Shown here piece after piece: positions 33,787 through 44,207 of a stretch of DNA of 64,000 nt. Origin of the DNA: Maricaulis sp034670125 (GTDB lineage: Bacteria > Pseudomonadota > Alphaproteobacteria > Caulobacterales > Maricaulaceae). A program made the position numbers and the translations under genes. Below the pieces are notes generated by a model that was given only the letters and a program-made list of their open reading frames with translations, searched no databases and had not been told where the DNA came from. Position 1 is the first letter of the stretch, and each line of letters opens with the position of its first letter. The stretch is taken from positions 50,410 to 114,409 of the forward strand of contig NZ_JAXMOC010000009.1 in assembly GCF_034670125.1 (NCBI RefSeq). The letters are read 5' to 3'.

Positions 33787-35108
33787 TGCGGCGCCTCCAG
33801 GGTCGGCGGCAGGGAGAAGGCTCTTTCCACCACAGCGGCCACTTCGACCGGACCCATCTCGCCGCGCCAGAACACGGTCCACTCGTCACGCCGCACCGCG
33901 CCGTCACACTCCTCGAAATAAAAGCCATTGACCGGATTGCTGGTACGCGAGCGCCAGATCAGTCGCGGCGCATAGTCGACCAGACGGTTCCACACTGTCC
34001 GGCCGAGCCCTTCCCCACGGGCCTCGTCGAGCACCGCAAACTTGTCCAGATAGATCCAGCCGTCCAGACGTGTGGTGATCGCCGCGGCGCGGTAGCTCTC
34101 GGTAACAAAGGCCCGGTCGATGTCCAGGCGGTCCCAATAGCCAGCAACCGCCCGTCGCCCGAACGCCGCCCTGACCAGCTCGTCCAGACGGCCGATATCG
34201 AGGGTCGACTTGTCGGAAGTGGTGACAATCCGCTCGCCGCGGCGGATCAGCGTGCCCGACCCGGCATGGGTGAACAGCTCGCGCGCCAGTTCGGCCGGCC
34301 GGGTGATCGATACCGATGAAGAGAGCGGCAGGTCATCGAGGAGACGCTTGATCTCCTCCAGCTTCAGGCGCATCCCGCCATTGACCCAGTCAGCCTGCAT
34401 CAGATCACCGAAATCGGTCGCCAGGTTGATCGAGGACAGGATGTCGCCATCCTCGTCCAGAAGCCCGCCGGTGCCGGTCAGGAAGACCACCTTGTAGGGC
34501 TGCAGGGCGTGGACCAGCGCCCGCACGGCGACATCGGCATTGATATTGACCAGCGTGCCGTCCGGCGTTTCGCCGAGGCAGGCGAGGATCGCGGCCTGCC
34601 CGGCCCGCGCCGCCGAACCCACCAGATCGAGATGGATATGGCTCGGCTCGCCGACCCGGCCCAGCCGTTCAACGTCGACAAGATCGGCCTCGAACACCCC
34701 GCGCGGAACTGCGGCGGCGCGTCCGCCGGCATCACGGATCGCGTCGACCAGGGCCAAATTGGCCTGGGTCAGCGTGTCCCGGATGATCGGGATCGCCTTG
34801 TCGCGGGTGACCCGCAACCCATCGACGCGCTCGGTCGGGATCTCGGCGGCTTCCAGCGCCGCATCGAGCTGCGGACCGCCGCCATGAACGACGACCGGTG
34901 TCAGCCCGACCGTCTGCAGGAAGGCCAGCGCCGATGCGAGCCCGTTCAGGTCGTCGCGGATGACCGCGCCACCGACCTTGATGACCGCAAAGCGCTCCTG
35001 GTCGATGCCGGAAAAGCGGTGCAGGTATTCACGGATCTCCTTGCCGTCGCGCATGTGCGACAGCAATTGGACGATGGTCTGGCGGACACCCGGTGCGTTC
35101 GGATTCAT
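33783..35108 (-). CDS. argB: Bifunctional N-acetylglutamate synthase / N-acetylglutamate kinase
   Basis: 441 residues: an amino-acid kinase domain (about 1-280: FAVIKVGGAVI, VVVHGGGPQLD, GTLVNINADVAVRALV, the ADWVNGGMRLKLEEI end block) fused to a C-terminal GNAT acetyltransferase of the DUF619 type (about 285-435: YLDKFAVLDEARGEGLGRTVWNRL binds acetyl-CoA). The fusion catalyses the first two steps of arginine synthesis and resembles vertebrate NAG synthase. The Maricaulis maris enzyme of this class has a solved structure. The ATG overlaps the argF' stop (ATGA). Arginine feedback is expected through the kinase domain. No separate argA or argJ is in the window. Confidence 0.95.
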   Translation of the reverse strand: MNPNAPGVRQTIVQLLSHMRDGKEIREYLHRFSGIDQERFAVIKVGGAVIRDDLNGLASALAFLQTVGLTPVVVHGGGPQLDAALEAAEIPTERVDGLRVTRDKAIPIIRDTLTQANLALVDAIRDAGGRAAAVPRGVFEADLVDVERLGRVGEPSHIHLDLVGSAARAGQAAILACLGETPDGTLVNINADVAVRALVHALQPYKVVFLTGTGGLLDEDGDILSSINLATDFGDLMQADWVNGGMRLKLEEIKRLLDDLPLSSSVSITRPAELARELFTHAGSGTLIRRGERIVTTSDKSTLDIGRLDELVRAAFGRRAVAGYWDRLDIDRAFVTESYRAAAITTRLDGWIYLDKFAVLDEARGEGLGRTVWNRLVDYAPRLIWRSRTSNPVNGFYFEECDGAVRRDEWTVFWRGEMGPVEVAAVVERAFSLPPTLEAPQ

Positions 35109-36118
35109 TCCGACCCTCCCGGTTGTGAGGCGAGCGCTTCCATCACCGCCATCTGTACCGGCAGGCGATTGGCCGCCTCCTCGATGCCCATGAAGGCGGG
35201 ACTGTCGACCACCGCGTCAGCGATCTTCACATTGCGGCGCATCGGCAGGCAGTGACTGACGACGGCGTTATTGGTCAGCGCCATCTTCTCCGGCGTGATC
35301 ATGAAACCGGCACCCTTGGCCCGGAGCGGGGCTTCCTCGCCCCAATTGCCGTAAAACGGCAGCGCGCCCCAGCTCTTGGCATAGACCACATCGGCGCCGT
35401 CATAGGCGGCCTCGACATCGGTCGTCAGCCTCACCGAACCCCCGCCCTCGGCGGTAAAGCGTTCGGCCGCCGACATGTAGCGCTCGTCCAGACGATAGGC
35501 CTCATCGGGCACCAGGATGCGGACATTGGCGCCGAATTTGGAGGCGATCAGCAGGGATGAATTGGCCACCGCCGTATTGAGCGGCTTGGGATGCGGCACC
35601 CAGGTCAGAAGATAGGTCTTGTCGGCGATCGGCCCCATCCGCTCCTGCAGGGCGAGCATGTGGGCCAGCTCCTGACAGGGATGGACGATGGTCTCCATGT
35701 TGATGACCGGCACGGTGGCGTGCTTTGCGAACGCCTCGATCAGCGGATCCTCGCGCTCGGACTGCCAGTCCTTGAATTCGGGGAAGCAGCGAATGGCGAT
35801 CAGGTCGACATAGGAGGACAGCACCCGCGCGGCCTCGCGCACATGCTCTTCCTTGTCCCCATCCATCACCGCGCCCTCACCGAACTCCATCGGCCAGGTC
35901 GCGCCCTTGGCGTCGAGCACGATGGCATGACCGCCCAAGCGCTGCGTGCCGATATCGAAGGAGGTCCGCGTCCGCAGCGACGGGTTGAAGAAAACCAGCG
36001 CCACCGACTTGCCTTCGAGTGATCGGCTGACCGTGCCGGACTTGAAAGCGCTGGCTCGGTCGACCAGGCCCTGAAGTTCGTTGCGGGTCCAATCTGCGGT
36101 CGAAAGGAAATGGCGCAT
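35105..36118 (-). CDS. argF': N-acetylornithine carbamoyltransferase
   Basis: 337 residues from ATG 36118 (AAGGA upstream). Carbamoylates N-acetylornithine instead of ornithine, as in Xanthomonas. Shared transcarbamylase motifs: FFNPSLRTRTSF for carbamoyl phosphate and HPCQELAHMLAL. Features specific for the acetylornithine class: the proline-containing ATWPMEF loop and EGAVMDGDKEEH, KSWGALPFYGNW, and HCLPMRRNVKIADAVVDSP with the lysine that is carboxylated in the known structure. A succinylornithine substrate would need a different residue at the proline. First gene of the arg operon; the 190 bp upstream hold its promoter. Confidence 0.92.
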   Translation of the reverse strand: MRHFLSTADWTRNELQGLVDRASAFKSGTVSRSLEGKSVALVFFNPSLRTRTSFDIGTQRLGGHAIVLDAKGATWPMEFGEGAVMDGDKEEHVREAARVLSSYVDLIAIRCFPEFKDWQSEREDPLIEAFAKHATVPVINMETIVHPCQELAHMLALQERMGPIADKTYLLTWVPHPKPLNTAVANSSLLIASKFGANVRILVPDEAYRLDERYMSAAERFTAEGGGSVRLTTDVEAAYDGADVVYAKSWGALPFYGNWGEEAPLRAKGAGFMITPEKMALTNNAVVSHCLPMRRNVKIADAVVDSPAFMGIEEAANRLPVQMAVMEALASQPGGSE

Positions 36119-36310
36119 GTCCGGTCCTTGCTGGCGGTTTGAGGGGTAAATCTGTGCGCAGGCCAAGCGGCGCGCCCGCACTCTCTAGGACATCCGTGCA
36201 CGCGGCGCACGGAAAAATCCAGCCTCGGGACCTGTCAGGCCGGATGCGGGAGTGGAAATTGCAGCCGGTGTGTGGAACAAGCCGGTCATCACAGGAATTG
36301 AGGATCGCCG

Positions 36311-37090
36311 ATGTCCGTTCTCGCCGTCATTCCCGCCCGTTACGGATCGACCCGTTTCCCCGGCAAACCGCTGGCGATGATCGCCGGCCGGATGATGATC
36401 GAACGGGTCTGGCGCATCGCCGCCGCGGCACCGGGTGTCGACCGGGTTGTGGTCGCCACCGACGATCAGCGGATCATGGACGCGGTCGCAGCCGCCGGCG
36501 GCGAAGCCGTCATGACCGACCCTGCCTGCCGTAACGGAACAGAGCGGGCGCTGGACGCGGTGAAACGGCTGAACAGCGACGCCGAGATCGTCATCAATGT
36601 GCAGGGCGACGCGCCCCTCATTCCGCCTTGGGTGATCGGCGGCGTCGCCGAGACCTTGCGCGCTGACCCGGCCCTGCAGATGGCCACCCCCGCCATCGCC
36701 TTGCCGCCCGAGACCGAAGCCCGCATGCGCGCCGACAAGGCCAAGGGTTCTGCCTCGGGCACCACCGTTGTCTTCAACAAGGCGATGGATGCGATGTATT
36801 TCTCCAAGAATGTCATCCCCTTCCGCCGCAAGCCGGATGAGGGCGCGCCGACCTATCAGCATATCGGCCTGTACGGCTATCGCCGCGACACGCTGGAAGA
36901 GCTGGTCGCGCTGGAACCGACACCGTTCGAGCTAACCGAGAGCCTTGAGCAATTGCGAGCGCTGGAAAACGGCATCCCGATCCGGGTTGTGCTGACCGAC
37001 TATCGCGGCCGCTCGGCCTGGTCGGTGGACGCGCCGGAAGACGCCGTCCGGGTCGAGGGCATCATCGCGGCTGAAGGCGAGCTGGTCTGA
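36311..37090 (+). CDS. kdsB: 3-deoxy-manno-octulosonate cytidylyltransferase
   Basis: 259 residues from ATG 36311 (GAGGA upstream). Activates Kdo with CTP for lipid A core synthesis. The nucleotidyltransferase signature VIPARYGSTRFPGKPLAMI opens the protein, followed by VVVATDDQRI, INVQGDAPLI with the metal-binding aspartate, and YQHIGLYGYRRDTL. Normal family length. Its stop overlaps the next start (TGATG), so it is coupled to the histidine phosphatase gene. Confidence 0.95.
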   Translation: MSVLAVIPARYGSTRFPGKPLAMIAGRMMIERVWRIAAAAPGVDRVVVATDDQRIMDAVAAAGGEAVMTDPACRNGTERALDAVKRLNSDAEIVINVQGDAPLIPPWVIGGVAETLRADPALQMATPAIALPPETEARMRADKAKGSASGTTVVFNKAMDAMYFSKNVIPFRRKPDEGAPTYQHIGLYGYRRDTLEELVALEPTPFELTESLEQLRALENGIPIRVVLTDYRGRSAWSVDAPEDAVRVEGIIAAEGELV

Positions 37091-37722
37091 TGGGACGGAT
37101 CCTGCTCGCCCGCCATGGCAATACATTCGGCCCCGGCGACACGCCGGTCTGGGTCGGGGCCAAGGAAGACCTGCCCCTGGTCGACAGCGGCGAGGCGCAG
37201 GCCTGCGCTTTGGGCGAGGCCCTCAAGGCGGCCGGTGTCATCCCCGCCCGGCTCATTTGCGGCCCCCTCAAGCGGACCCGCCGGGCGGCAGAGATCGTCG
37301 CCGGACTGACCGGCTTTGCCGGCGAAATCGAGATCGACCCCCGTTTGACCGAGATCGATTACGGGTCCTGGGGCGGCAAGTCGAATGATCAGATCATTGC
37401 CGAATTCGGCCAGGAGGCGCTGGATTGCTGGGACAAGCGCCATACCCGCCCGGACGGGGTCGACTGGTCACCGTCAGATTCCGAGCTCAAGGCCAACGCC
37501 CTCGCCGCCATGGCCGACGCGGCATCAACCAAAGGCCTTGCCCTGGTGATCACCTCGAACGGCATTTTGCGCTACATGCACGCGGCACTGAGCGGCAATG
37601 ATGGCAATGCCAAGGTAAAGACCGGCAATCTGTGCTCCGCCGAACTCGACGGCGCGACCGGATCACGCCTGTTCTGGAACGAGAAGCCGGACGCCGACCT
37701 CATCACCCGACATTTCAGCTGA
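37090..37722 (+). CDS. Histidine phosphatase (phosphoglycerate mutase family)
   Basis: 210 residues. The phosphohistidine motif ARHGNT lies at residues 7-12 (LLARHGNT), followed by LICGPLKRTRRAAEIVAG, ITEIDYGSW-type block LTEIDYGSWGG, and the second-histidine region LVITSNGILRYMHAAL, in which the usual histidine before the GxxR segment is replaced by serine/asparagine (TSNG rather than SHG). That replacement may weaken catalysis or indicate another substrate. Coupled to kdsB by a one-base overlap, so it could act in Kdo or nucleotide-sugar metabolism. Confidence 0.8.
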   Translation: MGRILLARHGNTFGPGDTPVWVGAKEDLPLVDSGEAQACALGEALKAAGVIPARLICGPLKRTRRAAEIVAGLTGFAGEIEIDPRLTEIDYGSWGGKSNDQIIAEFGQEALDCWDKRHTRPDGVDWSPSDSELKANALAAMADAASTKGLALVITSNGILRYMHAALSGNDGNAKVKTGNLCSAELDGATGSRLFWNEKPDADLITRHFS

Positions 37723-38595
37723 TCAGTCGACCCGTCCGAGGAAGGCTTCGACGGCCTGCCACGCTTCCGGCTCGGTGATGAAAGGCGCATGCCCCACATC
37801 GGGCACCTCGACCGTTGCCAGGTCGGGTTTGCGACGTTTCATTTCGGCCACGGTTGCCGGCGTCAGCAGGTCTGATATGCCGCCGCGCACGACCAGGGTC
37901 GGAATGTCGGCAAAGGGCGTCCAGAAAGCCCAGAGATCAGGCAGTGGTCCACCCTCATCCATCTGGTCAACCAGCGCGCCGTCATAGGCCAGCGCGATGC
38001 TGCCATCTTCACGCTCATCCCAGGTCTTGCGGGCAAAGTCGTCCCAGAAGGCCACATCGCTGTCGCGCTTGGGGAAGGCGGCCAGGTTCGACTGCCGCGT
38101 TCGCGCCGCCGCGTCGGACCAGCGGGTGACCGGCTCACGGCTGGAGACATTCGACTTGATACGGTCGAGCCCGTCGCTGTTGATCTCGGGCCCGATATCA
38201 TTGATCACGGCGGCCGCAACTAGGCCCGGCTGGTGGTCGGCAATGATGAAGGTCATCAACCCGCCCATCGATGTCCCCACAAAGACCGCGCTCGTCAGCC
38301 CGATCGACGCCATGAGCGCCATCACGTCGTCGGCATAGGTTGGAGGCTGGTAACGGGCGACCACGGGGTCATGGTCCGACTGGCCGCGCCCACGGGCCGA
38401 GATCGAGATGACCCGACGGCCGGTCGCCGTGATCATCGGCGCAAGGTCTTCGAAATCCCTCACATTGCGGGTCAGCCCGTGAAGGCAGATGACCGGCAGG
38501 CCGCTTTCCCCGCCGGACGCCGGATAGTCCCGCCAGTGGATGCGCGGACCATCCGCCGTCTCGAAGAAATGATCAGTGAAGTGCACGTCAGTCAT
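37723..38595 (-). CDS. Alpha/beta-fold hydrolase
   Basis: 290 residues. The oxyanion region LPVICLHGLTRN, nucleophile elbow VGTSMGG (Ser near 117), and the catalytic histidine in VPDVGHAPFITEP identify the fold; the acid lies in RGGISDLLTP. Substrate unknown: an ester or lactone. The ATG overlaps by one base the stop of the upstream MFS transporter gene (TGATG), suggesting the pair imports or exports and then hydrolyses one compound. Confidence 0.85.
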   Translation of the reverse strand: MTDVHFTDHFFETADGPRIHWRDYPASGGESGLPVICLHGLTRNVRDFEDLAPMITATGRRVISISARGRGQSDHDPVVARYQPPTYADDVMALMASIGLTSAVFVGTSMGGLMTFIIADHQPGLVAAAVINDIGPEINSDGLDRIKSNVSSREPVTRWSDAAARTRQSNLAAFPKRDSDVAFWDDFARKTWDEREDGSIALAYDGALVDQMDEGGPLPDLWAFWTPFADIPTLVVRGGISDLLTPATVAEMKRRKPDLATVEVPDVGHAPFITEPEAWQAVEAFLGRVD

Positions 38596-40331
38596 CAGGA
38601 CGGTTCAGCCTCCGACGGCGGTTCGACCTGGGGGACCGGAACGGTCTTGCCATCGCCTTCCCAATCCCGTGCCAGATAGCGCGACGCCCAGAACATGAAG
38701 AAGGCCGCGACCAGGTAGAGGCTGGCACCGATCACGATCGAGATTCGCAGCGAACCATCGCCGAAGGTCGGCTGCAGCACGGTCGACACACGACCCAGAA
38801 CGTACACGCCGCCGCCAATGCCCAAGAGGTTGTTGATCAGCAGAAAGACCGAGGAGGCGCTGGTACGCATGTGCGGTGGCATCAGGTGCTGGAAGGCGGA
38901 CAGGACCGGACCCAGCCACGCCAGACCCAGCGCAGTCGGGATAAACAGGATGATCACTGCCATCATCGGCGACGGCGCCATGATACCGGCCCAGTAGAGC
39001 GGAGCACTCAACAGGAAGGCGATGGCCGGTACGGTCGCGAAGGCAGACCGTTTGGCCTTGCCCATCACATCGCCCATCACACCGCCGAGGAAAATGCCCA
39101 GGCTGCCGGCCACGAACAATACGCCACCAAACAGCCAGCCGGTTTCAACCAGGCCCAGCTGGAAGCTGCGCGAGAAGAAGGAAGGCAGCCAGAAAAACAC
39201 GCCATAGCCCATCATGGACGAGGCCGAGGCGCCCATGATCATCAGCCAGAAGCTCGGCTTTTCGAGCGCCAGCGACATGAAATCCCGGAATGCGGCGAAG
39301 AAGGCACCGATCAGGAAGCCCGCCACCGCGTGCCCGGTCAGCCATCCAATGGCGGCCGCCGAGAGACCTTCGCCGCCGATCGCCGGCACGATCCAGGCGA
39401 CCAGGGCGGACAACGGCATCAGTACGGTCAGTCCGAGCATCAGCATGAACGGGCTGGTGGTGCGGGCGACCCATTGTCCGGCCATCCAGCCGGACACGGC
39501 GCCAACGCCTGCGGCCGCCAGCAAAAGCGGAATGGACTGCTGCGATGTCGCGCCAAATACGGTGATATTGAAAATGGAAAGGAGGCTCGGCAGAGTAAAG
39601 ATAACCGCTCCGGCGATGGAAAGAATGCGGGCTTTCTGCGCCGGATAGACGCCGACTTCCTGTTTGGCCTGGGCGGTCTTGGTCGGGACACTGTCAAACT
39701 GGCCACGCTTGGGCTCACGCACCACCAGTTTGAAAATTGGCGCCAACACAATTCCGGCGATGCCGACGATGAAGAAGGCCGAGCGCCAATCCAGCGCATC
39801 GGAGATTCCACCACCGGCGATTTGCGAACCGGCAATGACCCCAAAAGCACTGCCGACCGGAATCCCGAGCGAGTAAATCGCCAGGGCTCGTGACCGTTCA
39901 CTCGGCGGGTGGTAGTCGGCGATGATGGTGTAGGCCGGGGCCACCCCGCCTGCTTCGCCAATGCCGACGCCGACGCGTGCGAGGAAAAGATGGGTGAAAT
40001 TCTGGGCAAAACCGCTCAGTGCGGTGAAGCCGCTCCACACCGTTAGCGCGGCGGTCATGATCCAGGTCCGGCTCATGCGATCGGCAAACCAGGCGATCGG
40101 AACGCCCAGTGTCGAGTACAGAAGCGCAAAGGCAATACCGCCGAGCAAACCGAGCTGCTCGTCGGTGAGATTGAGGTCTTCCTTGATCGGAATGGCGAGG
40201 ATGGAGATGATCTGGCGATCCAGGAAATTGAAGGTGTAGACCAGAAACAGCAGCAGCATCACGAGATTGCGATACCCTTTGCTGGTTTTCGTCGCGGCGC
40301 CGGATGCACCGTCCCCGTTTTCACTCGCCAT
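38595..40331 (-). CDS. MFS transporter, spinster-like
   Basis: 578 residues from ATG 40331 (GGGGAGA upstream), with 12 or more membrane helices. The loop 2-3 motif ADRMSRTW, the LYSTLGVPIAWFADR segment and the RVGVGIGEAGGVAPAYTIIADY helix match the spinster/Spns-type subgroup of alphaproteobacterial MFS proteins, often found with hydrolases or TonB receptors and of unknown substrate. An enlarged central region (about residues 190-280) inserts additional helices between the two halves, making it longer than the usual 450. Translationally coupled to the downstream hydrolase. Confidence 0.85.
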   Translation of the reverse strand: MASENGDGASGAATKTSKGYRNLVMLLLFLVYTFNFLDRQIISILAIPIKEDLNLTDEQLGLLGGIAFALLYSTLGVPIAWFADRMSRTWIMTAALTVWSGFTALSGFAQNFTHLFLARVGVGIGEAGGVAPAYTIIADYHPPSERSRALAIYSLGIPVGSAFGVIAGSQIAGGGISDALDWRSAFFIVGIAGIVLAPIFKLVVREPKRGQFDSVPTKTAQAKQEVGVYPAQKARILSIAGAVIFTLPSLLSIFNITVFGATSQQSIPLLLAAAGVGAVSGWMAGQWVARTTSPFMLMLGLTVLMPLSALVAWIVPAIGGEGLSAAAIGWLTGHAVAGFLIGAFFAAFRDFMSLALEKPSFWLMIMGASASSMMGYGVFFWLPSFFSRSFQLGLVETGWLFGGVLFVAGSLGIFLGGVMGDVMGKAKRSAFATVPAIAFLLSAPLYWAGIMAPSPMMAVIILFIPTALGLAWLGPVLSAFQHLMPPHMRTSASSVFLLINNLLGIGGGVYVLGRVSTVLQPTFGDGSLRISIVIGASLYLVAAFFMFWASRYLARDWEGDGKTVPVPQVEPPSEAEPS

Positions 40332-40533
40332 GATGTCTCCCCTCAAGGCCTGCCGGTCGTTGTCCGACCATGCGATACGTCGCTCTCCATCGACGCAAAC
40401 ATGAATGGTCATTCAGGTTTGGTCAAACCCGATTTCCATCCGACGCCTGCCTGCGCTAGTTTGCAGCGCGCAGCGACGCAGGCACGATGTTGCACACAAA
40501 TCGGGCATTGCCCAATGATTGATAGGGGTTGAG

Positions 40534-42237
<1,704 letters not shown>

Positions 42238-42259
42238 TCCTGACGGGCTGAACAGATGG

Positions 42260-42290
42260 AAAAGGGCGGCCCTGCGGGTCGCCCTTTTTT
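42260..42290 (+). terminator. Rho-independent terminator of the M28 peptidase gene
   Basis: Stem AAAAGGGCG / CGCCCTTTT with an inner CCC/GGG stem, ending in six T, 23 bp past the stop. Confidence 0.88.
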
Positions 42291-42394
42291 GATCGCGCAG
42301 ATATCCCGGACATCAGCGCCCGATCTGAAACCGGAGATTAATCCAATCGCATTATCGTCCTGCCCGAGTGGAAAAGCTGTTCAGGGGACAAATA

Positions 42395-42835
42395 ATGAAA
42401 ATTTTCAGCGCTACATTGGCCGTGGCCGCGGTCGGGCTCAGCCTTTCCGGGGCCGCCCATGCCCAGGACGTCAACATGCCCGAGGGCGAGTATTTCACCA
42501 TCAGCCACGACGGAACGCCCGCAGGCGACTACGATTGGGCCCGACTGATGCCCGCTGATCCCAGCTTGGGCACGTCGGGAAGCAGCGGCGGCATGGCGAA
42601 TTTTTCACTGGCAGGCGAAGAGTTCCCCGGAACCTGGAGCATTGACCACGCGACCGGGGCGATGACGGTTTCCGTGACTTTTATGTCAGACGCCCACTGT
42701 GATGCATGGCCGGACTATGTGGTTGGGGAGACCATCGACATGACCGAGCGGTCCGACAAGACATGCTGGATCCCGAACCAGGCCTATCTGGGTGTCGAAA
42801 TGACCTATGTAGGCCTGAATCCACCGGAGGAATAG
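42395..42835 (+). CDS. Small secreted protein of unknown function
   Basis: 146 residues from ATG 42395, supported by AGGGGA nine bases before. A clean signal peptide (MKIFSATLAVAAVGLSLSG ... AHAQD). The mature part of about 122 residues is acidic, with two cysteines (SDAHCDAWPDY, SDKTCWIPNQ) that could pair, and many short strand-like segments. No family recognised. Followed by a GC-rich hairpin between it and the convergent regulator gene. Confidence 0.7.
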   Translation: MKIFSATLAVAAVGLSLSGAAHAQDVNMPEGEYFTISHDGTPAGDYDWARLMPADPSLGTSGSSGGMANFSLAGEEFPGTWSIDHATGAMTVSVTFMSDAHCDAWPDYVVGETIDMTERSDKTCWIPNQAYLGVEMTYVGLNPPEE

Positions 42836-42859
42836 CCGCCGGAGCCCAGGCCACGGCTC

Positions 42860-42891
42860 CCGGCCCGGCTTGAACAGGAATGCCGGGCCGG
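42860..42891. terminator. Hairpin between convergent genes
   Basis: Perfect 10-bp stem CCGGCCCGGC / GCCGGGCCGG with a 12-nt loop exactly between the two stops. It lacks a T run, so termination is only presumed. Confidence 0.4.
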
Positions 42892-42892
42892 A

Positions 42893-43537
42893 TCAGAAAG
42901 TCCGGCGCACCACGACCTTGTCACCGCGCTCTTCAAGGCGCGCCGAATAGCGCTTCTCGTCGAGCGTCGCGCCGGAGTGGATGCAATAGACGGTGCGGGC
43001 CTCGGAAATGCGGGGCCAGTGGATGAAGTCGCACAGCAGCGATTGCATGCCAGCCGACACATTGACCTCCAGCGTGCCGATGCTTTGGGCGAAGGCGAGA
43101 TTGTTCTGGAACATGCCCTCGGCCCGCAATTGCTCCAGCGCCGTCGAAAAGTCTCCCCCGACGAAATCACGGACATTGCGGCCTTCGATCTCGTTGCGCC
43201 GGATACCGAACAGATCAAGTGCGCCCAGAGAAATGGCCTTGATCATACCCATGGAGTCGGTCACGAACTCGACGGTCGGATTGAGCGAGACCAGGTCGAC
43301 CCAGGTCGGCGCCGGGGCGACCACAAATGCATCCTGCACCAGCTCGGCCATGCGCCGCTTGATACGTTCCGGCGGTTCGCTATCGCCGTTCTCCCAGCGT
43401 GAAATCATGGCCTGGGTGACGCCGAGATCGCCGGCCAGTGCGGCCTGTTTAAGCCGTTTGGACATCCGGAAATTGCGGATCACCGACGGCCAGTTCACCT
43501 TGCTCGACGTCATCGACAATTTCATATCGTGAACCAA
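42893..43537 (-). CDS. XRE regulator with PAS-like sensor domain (tandem paralogue 3)
   Basis: 214 residues from TTG 43537 (an ATG at 43525 is the alternative). An N-terminal Cro/CI helix-turn-helix (KQAALAGDLGVTQAMISRWENG, about 29-50) is followed by a PAS-like domain (VEFVTDSMGMIKAISLGALDLFG ... FVGGDFSTALEQL) and a beta-strand C-terminus. The sequence WPSVIRNFRMSKRLKQAALA is nearly the same as WPSVIRHYRLSKGLKQAALA of paralogue 1. No ligand can be deduced. Last gene of a three-gene operon of paralogues, 18 bp after the middle one. Confidence 0.82.
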   Translation of the reverse strand: MVHDMKLSMTSSKVNWPSVIRNFRMSKRLKQAALAGDLGVTQAMISRWENGDSEPPERIKRRMAELVQDAFVVAPAPTWVDLVSLNPTVEFVTDSMGMIKAISLGALDLFGIRRNEIEGRNVRDFVGGDFSTALEQLRAEGMFQNNLAFAQSIGTLEVNVSAGMQSLLCDFIHWPRISEARTVYCIHSGATLDEKRYSARLEERGDKVVVRRTF

Positions 43538-43556
43538 ATCCGCCCCCCTTGCAGGT

Positions 43557-44204
43557 TCAATCCTGCGCTGTCAGTTCGGCCTGCCCGCCCAGCTCCCGGC
43601 GCAGGCTTTCAAAGTCCGTCTGGCTGATCCTCGCCCCGGTCAGCATCCAGCGGACCCGGTTGTCTTCAGCCCGATGTGGCCAGTGCAGACCATGTACCGG
43701 CCCAATATCGCGATTTTTCCGTGGTCTGGCAAAACAATACACGTCCGCACTTTCGACGCTTTCAAGCGCGCCGTCAAAGAAACCTTTTGCGATGAGGGTG
43801 TTGTACAGGCTGACAAGGTCGCCGGCAAAGAGGCTCCCGATGCCCTGCCCCTCAATCCTGCCGCGCGGCAGTTCGAGTTCGCGGGCCAGGCCGCGACTGG
43901 CCGTTTCGATAACACCGTCGGCATTCACCACTGCTGCCATGCCGGGCTGGGCGGCGACATGCTGGCGCCAACCGACCAGGGGCGACGCCATTGCCTCGGA
44001 TGCGCCGGCCAGGGCCCGTATCCGGTCCTGCATTGCTGCGGCCGGACTGACCGCACCGGATTCCCAGCGCGACACCATCGCCTGGGTGACCCCCAGATCA
44101 TCGGCGAGAGCCGCCTGTTTGATATTGTTGGTGAATCGGTAGCGACGCAGGAAATTGCGCCAGATGGTGACATCGCCCGGTTTGGATTGATCACCGCCCG
44201 CCAT
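43557..44204 (-). CDS. XRE regulator with PAS-like sensor domain (tandem paralogue 2)
   Basis: 215 residues from ATG 44204. Same layout as its neighbours: helix-turn-helix KQAALADDLGVTQAMVSRWESG (about 29-50), then a PAS-like domain (MAAVVNADGVIETASRGLARELE ... GSLFAGDLVSLYNTL) and a strand-rich C-terminus (VRWMLTGARISQTDFE). It diverges most from the others outside the helix-turn-helix. Three bases separate it from the upstream paralogue and 18 from the next, so all three are made from one message. Confidence 0.82.
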   Translation of the reverse strand: MAGGDQSKPGDVTIWRNFLRRYRFTNNIKQAALADDLGVTQAMVSRWESGAVSPAAAMQDRIRALAGASEAMASPLVGWRQHVAAQPGMAAVVNADGVIETASRGLARELELPRGRIEGQGIGSLFAGDLVSLYNTLIAKGFFDGALESVESADVYCFARPRKNRDIGPVHGLHWPHRAEDNRVRWMLTGARISQTDFESLRRELGGQAELTAQD

Positions 44205-44207
44205 TGC

